Below are positions 21,782-32,529 of a stretch of 64,000 bases of DNA, in pieces. Source of the DNA: Toxorhynchites rutilus septentrionalis (lineage: Eukaryota > Arthropoda > Insecta > Diptera > Culicidae); assembly GCF_029784135.1 (NCBI RefSeq), contig NC_073744.1, positions 100,127,303-100,191,302 on the forward strand. The letters are read 5' to 3'. Within the stretch, counting starts at the first letter, position 1. Every line of letters starts with the position of its first letter. Made by a program: the position numbers and the translations under genes. Below the pieces are notes generated by a model. That model searched no databases. It was not told where the DNA came from and was given only the letters and a program-made list of their open reading frames with translations.

Positions 21782-22975
21782 TACAGGGTTTTCCATTTCG
21801 GGCTTCCGAAAGTATATAGCCCTGCGCTGACAACCGTTTGACATACCTGTCAAGTAAAGCGTCATATCGTTAGTTGAATGTCTGCCATTTTACAATATGG
21901 ATCGTTTCAGTATCGCACAACGTGTTAATTTTGTTAAATTATACTATAAAAATGATGAAAAACCGGCAAATATTTTTCGAGCATTACGGACGGATTTTGG
22001 TCGTCAAGGACGGCCTACAGAGCTTGAGCTTGGGTAGACTGTACAATTCGTAGTTGCTCTCCGTGATTGACCTGAACCAACCAAATTGCACAAAGAACAC
22101 ACAGAATGACGCTTGGGACTAGCAAATCATTCTCGTTGTGCAATTTTCGGTGATTCGAGGTCGTCATGGACGGCCTACAGAGCACACAATCGCTAATGTA
22201 GTACGTATATTCGAACAAACTGGATCCGTAGCGGATATTGTGAAACCTGTGCATCATCGTAATGTGCGTTCGGCCGAAAATATTGCTGCTGTTGCTGCCA
22301 GTGTGGAGGATGACCCAAATGTTTCGATTCCACGGCGTGCTCAGCAATTGGGCTTGTCAAACACATCATTGTGGCGAATTTTGCATTTGGACTTGCAGCT
22401 ACACCCATATAATGTCCAACTGGTACAAAAATTAGAGCGTGGTGACCATGGAATGCGTCGGGCATACGTCGATTGGGTGAACGAACAACAGCAGCAAAAT
22501 GCTGAATTTTCGCATCAAATTTTCTTCAGCGATGAGGCACATTTCGAGCTCGGTGGCTATGTGAACACCCAAAATTTCCGTATATGGGGCTCAGAAAATC
22601 CACACGTGATTGTATCCGCCAAAAGTCACTGTTTGGTGCGCATTATGGACTGGAGTCATCGGGCCGTATTTGTTTGAAAATGAGGACGGCGAGACGGTAA
22701 CTGTGAATGGTGAGCGCTATGGCCGCATGTTAACCGATTTTTTTGCCACAAATTGAAGATATGGATACGGATCACATGTGGTTACAGCAGGACGGCGCCA
22801 CGTGCCACACAACACGACCGAACATGGCCATATTGCGAACGAAATTTGAGGGACGCATAATTTCGCGTTTTGGTGATGCCAATTGGCCGTCCAGATCATG
22901 CGATTTGACCCGCTAGACTTTTTTTGTGTGTTTAATTTCAATTTACTTTTGGAATTTAAAGTTGGAAAACCCTGT
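21782..22975 (+). mobile_element. DD41D-type mariner (Visitor-like), 1.19 kb
   Basis: The termini TACAGGGTTTTCCA and GTTGGAAAACCCTGTA are inverted, and TA lies on both outer sides (21780-21781 and 22976-22977). The transposase inside is broken. The catalytic spacing counted from the sequence is 41 residues between the second and third Asp, which matches the DD41D group of Tc1/mariner elements. Solo ends of the family lie at 13214 and 14507. Confidence 0.8.
21897..22920 (+). pseudogene. DD41D mariner transposase, broken
   Basis: The ATG at 21897 opens MDRFSIAQRVNFVKLYYKND, an N-terminal helix-turn-helix. About 160 bp of extra sequence, bracketed by duplicated GGACGGCCTACAGAG (22008-22022 and 22169-22183), breaks the frame. 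A second DNA-binding half (HTIANVVRIFEQTGSVADIV, then GLSNTSLWRILHLDL) follows. The first catalytic Asp is in FFSDEAHFELGGYVNTQNFR. A frameshift comes near 22670, then the second Asp in WLQQDGATCHTTRPNM. The third Asp lies in a decayed LT(P)LDFF, where one C is missing. The C-terminus after FF is deleted. Inactive. Confidence 0.8.
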
Positions 22976-23099
22976 ATATATACAGACTCGATTATCTGAA
23001 ATTTTAGACTCGATTATCCGAAGTACTTTATTTTTGATTTTGACATTTCTTATTCTTATATCGGAAATTTTGAAAAATTTGTACAATAATTCCATATTG

Positions 23100-23545
23100 A
23101 ATAATCAATATGGGTATCAAATGAAAGGGATTAATAAGTAGATTAGATAGAAGATTAGTAGATTAGCAGTTATTTATGAAAACTGCAAATCCAAAACGGC
23201 CGCCATCACAATATGGCGGCATATTTATTATGGGTATAAAATGAAAAGGCTTGACTAGTAGAGCATAGTTATTTATGAAACATGCAAATCCAAGATGGCG
23301 GCCACTACAAAATAGTGGATTATATTTTTTTTAGAACCCCATCGATATGGATATCAAATGGAAGAGATTGATTGGCAGGAGACAGTTATTTATAAAAAAT
23401 ACAAATCCAAAATGGCCGTCACCACAAAATGGCGCCATTTTTTTAAAGCCTTATCAACATGGGTATCAAATGAAAGTGCTCGACTGGTAGAACACAGTGA
23501 ATCATGAAAAATCCAAATCCAAGATGACCGCAGTTCCCAAGTAAA
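23100..23545 (+). repeat. tandem repeat, about 117-bp unit (GGCGGCC-type), four copies
   Basis: GGGTATCAAATGAAA-type starts lie at 23109, 23231, 23348 and 23461. Each unit carries TTATTTATGAAAA, CAAATCCAAGATGG and CACnACAAAATGGCG. The same family occurs inverted at 41260-41900. Confidence 0.85.
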
Positions 23546-24712
23546 CAATTATTTTTTAATGGTTTCATTCTGCTTGACCTGTTTGTATGTATGTTGAGTG
23601 TTTGTAGGGTTGTCCCACATTAGTTGAAATTTGACCCCGTTTTGGAACATACCTTTAATTCTACTGTCATCATAAAACTGCGTATTACATGATCTTAAAC
23701 AATGATTTGACTAATAAAATATTGTACATCATTAAAATATTTCGAAGAAAGTTAGGTAAGAAATAAAAATTAAAAAAAGTTGAATGGTTTTATTGTAGAC
23801 AAGTATACTAATGATACAGAAAATTTACCGAAAACTAGAAAATAAAATAAGTAAAAAAAACATTTTAAGTTAAACGGTTTAATGTACTAAAAGCTAGAAA
23901 ATAATTAGGCAAATAGCAGTTAGTAGTTATCACATCCGTTCCTTCATTAACTCTTTGTGGTCGTTTGTCTGCTCTCAGCCACCATACCTTTTTTACCGTT
24001 CTGGTCGTTAGTCTGCTCTCAGCCACCACAACAAAAACCATGCTAAGAATAATAAGAATATTCTACCTAACCAAGTATCAGTTTACGCTTTTCCTAAACG
24101 AAGCTTGATGTCAGTTGATGGACCTGTTCACGAATCAATACGGTGCTCCTATGAGTAATAGATAACGGTACTCAGTATCAAACAAAGTGGTTACCCACAC
24201 AAGATAACACACAGTGCATTGAATGCATAAGAATGTAGGACAGAAAAGCAGAATTTAGCCATTGTAACACTTTGGTGTGATGGAAAAGATTGTTCATAAA
24301 TATCAGAACTACTGTTTGCATAAATGTATCATGTTGTTTGAATCTTCGTTCATCTAAAGTGAACAGTTCTGGTAATTTCAGATACGCTGAAATCATTATC
24401 TGAGTTACTACTGGTTTGAATTATGTTGAAGTAGTTGTTTGTAAAGAGCAGAATAATTGTTTGCATAAGTGTCTTATGTCATTTGGATAATCTGTAAAAA
24501 AAAATCTTTGTGAAAATTGAAAAGTACTGACCTTTTCGGCAATGGCAAAAGTTAAGCGTTAATGGCAAAAGTGTCTCATATTCAACGGATAATAAAAATA
24601 AAATTATGTATTGATTATGCTTCATATGATTTACTCTTGGAGACTATTTCGAAAGATTTCGCACAAAATAAAATTCACAAAATAACCCCTGATATAGGGC
24701 AATGCTGGTTAA
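23546..24712. other. no gene recognised
   Basis: AT-rich intronic sequence. It has one short direct repeat (TCGTTnGTCTGCTCTCAGCCACCA, near 23962 and 24006) and no coding pattern on either strand. Confidence 0.3.
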
Positions 24713-25172
24713 AGGCAGACAATCGGATATCCCCGTCCGGGATATCTTAGGTAGCCGTGATCCTGATCTTCTGCTTCATCTATACCTGTTCCTCAGAAAC
24801 GCCGATGTCAACGTTTAATGATGTTTCCTTCGTTATGTCCCTGTTTCGTATCCCTCCTATCTGATCTATAAACTTTTACTTAGTCGCGGCAATACATACA
24901 CACACTCTTTACAGATACACGGGCCAAAGGTTGTGCAGTCCACTGATGATTCAACAAAAGCCAAAGGTTGTATCGCTCATGACAACTCACACGAGCTGAT
25001 GATTGCGCCGGCTAGTGACCATTCTATCCTGGATTCCTCGAGGAGACGCACCACGCTAGATATGGGGTACAGACTAGGGGGGCGTTGCTGATTAATGGTC
25101 AGCTGCATCCCGGCCTCGTCAGGTTGACGCCATATGAGCCTTAATAAAAATATATATTTTGGATAAAAAAAT
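24713..25172 (+). mobile_element. LINE tail (I-clade 3' end), plus strand
   Basis: It starts in the last ORF2 codons (GRQSDIP-VRDILGSRDPDLL, HLYLFLRNADVNV, stop near 24822). It continues with the 3' UTR seen at 5088-5688 and ends ATATATTTTGGATAAAAAAA. The middle of the UTR agrees with the other copies, but the final 100 bp is a shortened version (CCGGCCTCGTCAGGTTGACG). Confidence 0.8.
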
Positions 25173-25235
25173 ACGGGTGGGTAATGTCGGGGACATAACC
25201 GGAGTGACGTAGGACTATACAAAGGGGACAGCTTT
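25173..25235 (+). repeat. 'Q' terminal motif: GGGTGGGTAATGTCGGGGAC ... GACGTAGGACTA
   Basis: The same 60 bp occur at 37671-37735 and inverted at 57425-57490, always beside H2A-derived sequence or its promoter. They end in TGACGTAGGACTA, one arm of the palindrome common in this window. Confidence 0.6.
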
Positions 25236-25344
25236 TGTTAAATATATAATTTAAATATATTGTTTTATTTCCTTCTCCTACGTGAATACCTACCTATCTA
25301 CCTTAAAAATGGATTAGTTTACTGTTTACTCTTCATGAATATGT

Positions 25345-25834
25345 TGATGGTTCTGAAAAGAACCTTTGGTGTTGTGTTTTTGTTATCACTCGATATTCCC
25401 ATCTTGTTCGGTTAAACCTTCCTGTTTAGCTATTGCGTTTGCCACTCGCCACAGCTTTCACAGTTGGAAAATTTCTTCCCATCCAGCTTGTGACATGTTG
25501 TTCAGTAAATTACATTTGATGCGACGTGCCGGAGAAACACTTTGCCACTCACTGAAACTAATTGTTGCCTTGATGAGCGCCGAACCGAAGCTGCTCTGTT
25601 CTTGATGCGGGTTTTCTGATTGTCGTGAGCAGCTTTGCAAGCCAACTCGAGCACTCCGACGGCCGAAACTCTATAATCGCTGTTAGGTATACTGGTGCTC
25701 CGGCACCAATCCGTTCGGCCTAGTTACCCTTGCCGAGCAATCAGTGAATGCGACCAACAGGGAACTGGAGACTTGCACGGTTCGAGTGAGACTTTGCCTT
25801 TCCCTTAACTTGTCCTCCTTTGTTACGTCCACGA
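25345..25834 (-). pseudogene. histone H2A pseudogene, copy 2, with intact 3' stem-loop
   Basis: The minus strand reads [20 protein letters not shown], then LQFPVGRIH, stop, LLGKGN, stop, AERIGAGAPVYLTAIIEF. After a 1-nt deletion comes VLELACKAAHDNQKTRIKNR. This follows histone H2A residue by residue through the histone fold ([29 protein letters not shown] is interrupted by two stops). The ATG is lost (ATCGTGGACGT). An insertion of about 100 bp splits the C-terminal part before a decayed TIAQGGVLPNIQAVLL region. Replication-dependent histone H2A packages DNA in nucleosomes; this copy cannot encode it. Confidence 0.88.
25349..25364 (-). terminator. perfect histone mRNA 3' stem-loop of H2A copy 2
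   Basis: On the minus strand AAAGGTTCTTTTCAGAACCA gives a 6-bp stem with a TTTC loop and the AAA/A flanks typical of metazoan replication-dependent histone mRNAs. It lies at the expected position downstream of the H2A remnant. Confidence 0.85.
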
Positions 25835-26035
25835 TGCCGATGCCGTACAACCACACGGGTTTACGGTTTGAAAGAAAATAAGATATTTTTTTGGGGTCCG
25901 CGTGTTTTATACTCTAGCGGTACACACTCACAGGATAGAGACAAATCGGCAGACTCAGCCAGAGGGGCGAGTCCAACGAGACGAACGAATGAGCGTTAAA
26001 AGGGAGCGATGGCAAAAAAAATACATTCACCATCA
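25835..26035 (-). promoter_or_regulatory. H2A upstream region with TATAAAA
   Basis: TATAAAA on the minus strand lies at 25911-25905, about 70 bp upstream of the lost H2A ATG. The 155 bp from 25880 are repeated almost unchanged at 37780-37935, where the gene body is missing. Confidence 0.5.
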
Positions 26036-26558
26036 TACTGATTTTGACCTCCGACCGAGAAGGTCGTTTTTTTCAGCAGCTCGGCGTTTTGGATTCCTGG
26101 ATAGCAGACTGGGTAGTCACCCCTTGGCGATTTTGGCGATCCGAAGGAGATTTATTTAAAATATTTCAGCGTTGGAGCAAAAGGCGAACAGGAGAAAGCA
26201 ACAGCTCGTTTCGACCTTTAAGAGCGGGCGCTTACCGGCTAACCGGAAAAGCGCGCGCTTTTGCGGCGTCACTGACGCTCCCCTCTATAGTGCATCTTAG
26301 ATACATACATAGTGTTAATATATGTAAACAAATTTCATACGGTGAAGTGATTAAACCGAGTGTGTATACATCTGAAAATTTTTAAGTGCATTTTTCCCAG
26401 AATTTTTCGCGATCTACAGTGAGTTACATTTGGATTATTTCCTTTTCTCCATTCGGTGTGTTGATCGTTTTTCGGAGATATATCCGAATAGTGTTTGTTG
26501 GTTCGTGGTAACCAAAATCATTCTGCCGGCTATACCCAGGGTGTAGCCAGGCAACATA

Positions 26559-27987
26559 ATGGCGTCTAGTAGCTCCGGGCCTCCGGGAGGCCGGGCTACA
26601 AACCTCTACCAAGGGAAGCCAACTCAACGTACCGCTCCAGAATGGGCTGACCCTCTGAACGGTAATTTACAAATTTTACTGTTACGTGCTAATGGAGATA
26701 AAGAACTACCATCCAACCCATTTATCGTGAGTAAAACCATCACCAATACCGTGAAAGATTTTAACAAAAACAACGCCCGACCATCAAAGGACGATAAGAA
26801 GAGAACGCAATACATCTTAACAGCCAGAGACGAGGACACTATCGGTAAGCTCCTCTTAATAAATGAACTGATCGATAAGACACCTGTTGAGGTGATATAC
26901 CATCCAACATTAAATCAACGTTGTCACATGTCGTAAAGTGATCGATATGAAAGAAGACGTACTTCTTACCGAACTTGCCGACCAAAACGTGATCGAAGTT
27001 AAACGGATCACTAGGAAGGAAAAAGATGTAGTTATCCCTACAGCTACTCTAATTTTGACCATTCGTGGGACAGTGATCCCAGAAGTGATTTTATTCGGAT
27101 TCCTCCGCATCGGGACTAGGAATTTTTACCCAAGTCCGATGCAATGTTTCAAGTGCTTCCGCTTTGGACATACGTCGAAACGATGCCAACGCGAGAATCC
27201 ACTCTGTCGAAATTGCGGCAAGGAACATGGCACAGAAAACAAAACGTGTAACGATGTCGCCCACTGCATTAATTGCCAAGGAAACCACTCCTCTTCATAC
27301 AGGAAGTGTCCAATATGGCAAAAAGAAAACGACATAACCAAAATCAGAATAGATCAAGGCATCTCATATAAACAAGCCAAGGATCTATACAACGTTAAAA
27401 ATAATGGACCTTCCTATTCAAGTGTCCTACAAGACAGATTAAATAAACTCCAAAAACCGACTGCTAGCTGCAACAAATGCAAATGTAGTTGCGTTTCAGC
27501 TGAAACAAGTCCGGAAACAAGTCGCGAAAGCACTCCATCCACAGTTGACACTACTATGTCCGAATCTGATACCTCGACCACCGAATCAGAATATGATTCC
27601 GATGTTTCAATGACAATATCTGAGGCCCCAAGGAAAACTAAGAGGAAGATATCTTCCAAAAACACATCTTCAGAAGAGCTAAAAACCTCGGAAGATGAAC
27701 TTCGCCAAAATAAAGAGAAACAAAGGAAGAAGACACGAAACAATCAGGAATCAACGGAAACCACACCACAAAAAAACAACACACAAAGCAACGCACCACA
27801 CCACAACACACAAAACAGCAACACACAAAACAACAACACACAAAACAACAACACACAAATCAATAACACACAAAACAATAACACACAAAACAACATCACA
27901 CAAAACAACAACACACAAAACAACAACAAACAAAACAAAAATTACAAGAAATCCGGAAAGAACAGCACCCCTTCAAAGGGGAAATAA
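26559..27987 (+). pseudogene. LINE B ORF1, gag-like protein with zinc knuckles, one frameshift
   Basis: The ATG at 26559 opens MASSSSGPPGGRATNLYQGK, then WADPLNGNLQILLLRANGDK and VEVIYHPTLNQR. A single frameshift near 26925 is needed to continue CRKVIDMKEDVLLTELADQN, judged against LINE A. Three CCHC knuckles follow: CFKCFRFGHTSKRC, CRNCGKEHGTENKTC (a variant spacing) and CINCQGNHSSSYRKC. Then come a Ser/Thr/Glu-rich stretch and an Asn-rich tandem repeat (NTQNNNTQNNN, 27780-27935). Such proteins coat the LINE RNA. TAA lies at 27985-27987. Aside from the shift it is intact. Confidence 0.85.
27780..27935 (+). repeat. ACACAAAACAACAAC minisatellite inside LINE B ORF1
   Basis: About ten near-perfect 15-bp units encode Thr-Gln-Asn-Asn-Asn. 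Minus-strand ORFs rich in Cys/Val/Leu over it are by-products. Confidence 0.9.
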
Positions 27988-28130
27988 GATCCACCTTACT
28001 CGTCAATACATTCACTCCAACGAGCAAACTAGCTATTCAATGGAACATTCGAAGTCTCCAAAGAAATTTTCCGGAATTACAAACATTAATTTATAAATAT
28101 AATCCCACAATCATAGCTCTTCAAGAGACT

Positions 28131-30932
28131 ATGACGCAGAGAAATTTTCACAAAGATTCTATCAAAGGATACACCACTTATTTCAAAGAAGGACCCAACC
28201 CTTCATTCAACGGGGTTGCAACTTCAATAAAAATCGGCACTTCTGAAACTCACATAGTTCATGAAGAATCATTTGACCAGTACAACATACCGGGTTACAA
28301 AGTTGTTTTTTGTTTGTCGCACTCTAAACACACAGGAGGTGTTGCAATTTATGCAAAAGAATCAGTTAATTTCAACATTCGGTTAAACGAAGCTGTTGAA
28401 AATAATTGGTTCTTGGCTATTTCAGTTGAAAGGGGCATGCAGATAGGAAATTATGGAATTGTATACCATTCCCCTAGTTCCAGTGACCAGCGATTTATTG
28501 AAATTTTGGAGAACTGGTGGGAAAATATCGTTGATTGCAGTAAATTAAATGTAATTGCTGGTGATTTTAATATTGACTGGCTCAATGTACGAAATTCGAA
28601 TCAATTGAAACAATTATCGCATTATTTCAACTTGAAACAAACGGTTCTCGAAGCTACCAGAATTTCTAAACATAGTAGAACTCTGATTGATCACGTCTTT
28701 TCAAATTTTGCTACTGTTCATTCTTCGACCGAGGCCAAATTTAAAATAACTGACCATGAGACAATTTTTGTATACATTGAGAATGGACAGCATGACAGTG
28801 ATGGAAATAAAGTAAAGATCAAATGTTGGAAACGATATTCTAAAGAATCCTTGTCTCAGCTTGTGTCGGCAAGCCTGGATTTTGTGGCAATGACTGGACA
28901 TCTGAATGATAAAGCAGCTGTTCTAACTAATATTTTGAGAGAGTGTACGAATAAATTAGTAGTTGAAAAACATATTGATTTGAGCAATTCGAACAGCTGG
29001 TACTCTTTGGATCTGATGCGCCTCAAACGCAAAAGAGACAAAAAGTACAAAAAGTTTTTGAGAACTAATTCAGAAAACCATTGGAACATGTACACCTTAG
29101 CGCGGAACATATATTCACGGGCCTTGAAAAAGACTAGATGTGAATATATACAGAGGAAAATCGATGAACATCAAAATAATAGTAAAGGGCTATGGAGAAT
29201 ATTAAAAACATTATTAAATTCGAAAAATAGTATACCGCGTTCCATAGTTTTCGGAGGGTCAGAAGAACAGTCAGACCAAATTATTGCAGAGAAATTTAAC
29301 AGTTATTTCGTTAATAGTGTTCTGCTGATCAACCAAAGTATTGCGTTGGTCAGAGAACCTGACGAAATAATACAGCCGATTACTATCAATAGCAGACTAG
29401 ATTGTTTTTCACCTATCACTTTTGTTGAATTGAAAGGTATCTGTTTTTCATTGCAAAAATCGGCTGGTACCGATAATGTCAACGCGAAAGTGATTCAAGA
29501 TTGCTTTCACATCATTGGACACGATCTGCTGGACCTGATAAATGACTCTTTACGAACTGGGCACGTGCCAAAGGTTTGGAAGGAATCCCTTGTGGTTCCA
29601 ATCCCCAAAGTTAATGGGACGGATAAAGCCGAAGAGTACCGCCCTATTAACATGCTGCACATATTAGAGAAACTGGTAGAACTTGTTGTGAAAGGTCAGC
29701 TGATACATTTTATAGATAATAACAGTTTGCTAATTCCAGAACAGTCGGGATATCGAGAGGGACACTCTTGTGAAACCGCGCTGAATCTGGTATTAGCAAA
29801 ATGGAAAGAGAATATCGAGGCGAAAGAGACTATATTTGCGGTATTTCTGGATCTTAAACGCGCTTTTGAAACAATTTCTAGGCCCTTATTGTTACAAACA
29901 CTGAAGCGCATTGGAATTGTAGGGATGGCGTACAAATGGTTTGAAAGCTATTTGTGCGATAGAACTCAAAAGACTCGTTTCAACGATTCTGTTTCCGATC
30001 CCATTGGCAACTCACTCGGGGTGCCACAGGGAAGTGTTTTAGGGCCCATTTTGTTTATTTTATACATAAATGATCTGCGACGAATTTTACGATACTGTGA
30101 CATTAATTTGTTCGCGGATGATACTGTCCTGTTCATCGCAGCTAAGGATATAAAAGAAACCGCGGAACACATAGACGAAGATTTGCATTCTCTGGCTCAG
30201 TGGCTTAAATTTAAACAATTAAAGTTAAATGTTGGCAAAACAAAATACATGCTCATTTCTGCAGCAAACTCCAGTATTGACGTAAATTTTGAAATAGATG
30301 GTGAGACATTAGAACGCGTGAAAGAAATCAAATACTTAGGAGTTATTATTGATGACACGTTAACTTTCAAGTCTCACATCAATAATGTCATCAAAAAGAT
30401 TGCCAAGAAGTACGGCGTTTTGTGTCGTTTGAAGAAAGAGTTGACAATAAACAGTAAAATTAAATTGTATAAATCATTGATTTCACCGCACATAGATTTT
30501 TGCTCGTCGATCCTCTTCCTTGCAAATAATACACAATTAACGAGATTGCAGCGTTTACAAAATAAAGTAATGCGTTTGATTTTAAGATGTAGTAGATACA
30601 CTTCCTCCAGTTTGATGTTGGACGCGCTACAGTGGCTATCTGTGAAGCAAAGAATTTATTACATGACAATGGTGTTCATCTTCAAAATTTTGAACGATAT
30701 GCTGCCTCGATATTTGTGTGATCGAATTGAAAGAGGAAGTGATGTTCATAGATACAATACAAGAAACGCGAATGATGCAAGAACACCCAACTTTATGTTT
30801 AGTAGGTCGCAGAACTCGTTGTTATATAAAGGTATAAATTTCTTCAATTCGATGCCCAGAGAAATTAAACGTGCGGCAACAATGGCAGAGTTCAAGAAAA
30901 TGTGTATTTCACACGTAAAATCTGTTTTGTAA
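28131..30932 (+). CDS. 933-codon LINE ORF2 (endonuclease + reverse transcriptase), fused endonuclease N-terminus
   Basis: Open from ATG 28131 to TAA, and open without ATG further upstream to at least 27940, so the conserved IQWNIRSL block (near 28033) lies before the first ATG. Residues 1 to about 34 continue LINE B's endonuclease start. From GTSETHIVHEESFDQYNIPG the protein is a different, Jockey/CR1-type endonuclease: VIAGDFNIDWLN, RTLIDHVFSN, ITDHETIFVY. The RT follows: ESLVVPIPKVNG, YRPINMLHILEKL, SGYREGHSCETALN, FAVFLDLKRAFETIS, LGVPQGSVLGPILFILYIND and LFADDTVLF (30111). There is no RNase H. The C-terminus has HRYNTRNANDAR. The predicted role is target-primed reverse transcription. This is the only long uninterrupted ORF2 in the window. 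The fusion could reflect a nested insertion of a 5'-truncated element or a true chimera; see findings. Confidence 0.85.
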   Translation: MTQRNFHKDSIKGYTTYFKEGPNPSFNGVATSIKIGTSETHIVHEESFDQYNIPGYKVVFCLSHSKHTGGVAIYAKESVNFNIRLNEAVENNWFLAISVERGMQIGNYGIVYHSPSSSDQRFIEILENWWENIVDCSKLNVIAGDFNIDWLNVRNSNQLKQLSHYFNLKQTVLEATRISKHSRTLIDHVFSNFATVHSSTEAKFKITDHETIFVYIENGQHDSDGNKVKIKCWKRYSKESLSQLVSASLDFVAMTGHLNDKAAVLTNILRECTNKLVVEKHIDLSNSNSWYSLDLMRLKRKRDKKYKKFLRTNSENHWNMYTLARNIYSRALKKTRCEYIQRKIDEHQNNSKGLWRILKTLLNSKNSIPRSIVFGGSEEQSDQIIAEKFNSYFVNSVLLINQSIALVREPDEIIQPITINSRLDCFSPITFVELKGICFSLQKSAGTDNVNAKVIQDCFHIIGHDLLDLINDSLRTGHVPKVWKESLVVPIPKVNGTDKAEEYRPINMLHILEKLVELVVKGQLIHFIDNNSLLIPEQSGYREGHSCETALNLVLAKWKENIEAKETIFAVFLDLKRAFETISRPLLLQTLKRIGIVGMAYKWFESYLCDRTQKTRFNDSVSDPIGNSLGVPQGSVLGPILFILYINDLRRILRYCDINLFADDTVLFIAAKDIKETAEHIDEDLHSLAQWLKFKQLKLNVGKTKYMLISAANSSIDVNFEIDGETLERVKEIKYLGVIIDDTLTFKSHINNVIKKIAKKYGVLCRLKKELTINSKIKLYKSLISPHIDFCSSILFLANNTQLTRLQRLQNKVMRLILRCSRYTSSSLMLDALQWLSVKQRIYYMTMVFIFKILNDMLPRYLCDRIERGSDVHRYNTRNANDARTPNFMFSRSQNSLLYKGINFFNSMPREIKRAATMAEFKKMCISHVKSVL

Positions 30933-31080
30933 ACAGGTTTTATAATTTTTCCTAAATCATTCATTTATGTTTGCAATTGATAAAAATTAATAAAATTTAT
31001 TTACAGGTTAAACTACCATGTTCGTACTGATGATGATGATTTTTTTTTGTTTTGTTTATGTATATTGTAAAAAAAAAAGT
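30933..31080 (+). other. 3' UTR and A-rich tail of the 28131 element
   Basis: AT-rich with AATAAA near 30990 (AATTAATAAAATTTATT), then GATGATGATGATTTTTTTTT and a run of ten A near 31069-31078 that may be the terminal tail. Confidence 0.4.
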
Positions 31081-31249
31081 AATAAGCGTTGTCTACGAGA
31101 GTTTGAGCCTCGCGCGCGTTTGGTCGGCCTGGACTATGTTAATGGAACACTGGCAGAACACTGATATATAATGAAATTTTTATGTGGGTCTGAAGTGGAA
31201 ACTGGAATGGGGATAGCTCATTCAGAATTGTCGTAAACTATCTTATCAT

Positions 31250-31480
31250 AAGATGGTTATATCGAGTATTTGTGAATGTGGCAGATCTCTATCATGTTCT
31301 AAGTAGACACTTTTAGATATTGGGTTCGATTCCCAATCTGTCAAGGATCTTCCCGGGTTGGAAATTTTCTTGACATGCCTTAAAAAAACTTTGGGTCTGA
31401 AGTTGGGATTATCATTATGATAATGTCGATAAGGATAGGACCATTGTTTTTCTTTTAAAGTTTTTGCCTATTTATGATGT
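31250..31480 (+). mobile_element. tRNA-derived SINE fragment, Feilai-like
   Basis: GGTTCGATTCC at 31323-31333 is a perfect RNA polymerase III B box. It is followed by TCAAGGATCTTCCCGGGTTG and GAAATTTTCTTGAC, text characteristic of the mosquito Feilai SINE body. The A-box side is diverged. Borders are uncertain. Confidence 0.55.
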
Positions 31481-31639
31481 TCGATTAATAGAAATTCATG
31501 CCTGCAACAGAGTCAGTTCGCTGTTTTGTTTTATAATACTGATATCTTAATTTGGTTAAATATTTATCTATTAGATAAATCGGCCAGTTCAAACCTTTGT
31601 AGGGGTATGAGGTGGGTCATCATCATCATTTTTTTTTAC

Positions 31640-32437
31640 CCCCACAATTTTCTCCCCGTTAACACCGCTCTACAAGCAGTGGCAATACGAATAAACCTTC
31701 CTTTTCCAATCACAGTAGCCAGCATATACATTTCTCCTACGTCCGACCCGGCTCTTCTACGGAATCAACTGGACCATCTTCTTAACCATCTTCCCTCCCC
31801 AGTTCTCTTTATGGGAGATTTCAATGCTCACTCATACGCCTGGGGATGTTCATACCTCAATCGAAGAGGTTCCATTTTAGAGGATTTTCTCTCCGATAAT
31901 ACTCTCACTCTTCTGAACAACGGCCAAAACACCAGAATCAATTCTGCTTCTGGCTCTTCTTCGGCCATAGATCTCACCATCGTATCCCCTCAACTTTGTT
32001 CAAAGCTTTCATGGAACACCCACGATGATTGCTGCAACAGCGATCATCTCCCAATATGTATTTCCCTTGGCCAACCTTCTCCAGATGTTTCAACAAGGCC
32101 GAGATGGAAATTTGAATATGCAAACTGGGCTGGCTATCAATGTGACATTGAAAGCTGCCTCTCAGCCAAACAAGATTGGACATCCGAGGACTTTTCCCAA
32201 GCCGTCCTTGAGGTTGCAATACGGCACATTCCTAGAACCAGCGGAAAACCTGGTAGAAAATGCGTCCCATGGTGGACACCTGAAGTAAATAAAGCCATCA
32301 AAGACAGAAGAAAAGCCTTACGCAAGCTAAGAAAGGCCCATCCGGATAACCCATCTAAGCACACTTTGCTAGAGGAATTCCAAAGGGCTCGCAACAATGC
32401 TAGAGCATTGTGCATAAAGACCAGGGATAGCATCTGG
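31640..32437 (+). pseudogene. LINE B-like ORF2 fragment (endonuclease C-terminal part)
   Basis: From FYPHNFLPVNTALQAVAIRI the frame runs through VLFMGDFNAHSYAWGCSYLN, SSAIDLTIVSPQLC, CNSDHLPICISLGQ and RTSGKPGRKCVPWWTPEVNK to RALCIKTRDSIW. It aligns with LINE A (VIPIASSLQICAIQL ... RTSGKPVRKAVPW) and begins close to where LINE B's endonuclease breaks off at 28230, so it may be the displaced second half of LINE B. Catalytic GDFNAH and SDHLP are present. It ends where LINE C begins. Confidence 0.75.
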
Positions 32438-32529
32438 TGTTCGACTATCTGTCGAGGGGGGCGACGGTGAGATGAGGGGACAAGACAAACAAACTAATAA
32501 CGAAAAAGAAAAAAAAACACACAAAAGCA

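Larger units (their letters stand above)
26040..28234 (+). mobile_element. LINE B: 5' UTR, ORF1 and endonuclease start
   Basis: The leader of about 520 bp ends TAGCCAGGCAACATAATG. ORF1 is homologous to that of LINE A. The first part of ORF2 (LAIQWNIRSLQRNFPELQTL, IIALQETMTQ, YFKEGPNPSFNGVATSIKIG) aligns with LINE A's endonuclease start. Similarity to LINE A stops near 28230, where a different endonuclease begins. Sequence that would continue LINE B is found at 31640-32437. Confidence 0.7.

Noticed and set aside
27695..28096. Thr/His/Lys-rich plus-strand ORF and Cys/Val-rich minus-strand ORFs
   Set aside because: They are alternate frames of the ACACAAAACAACAAC minisatellite inside LINE B ORF1.
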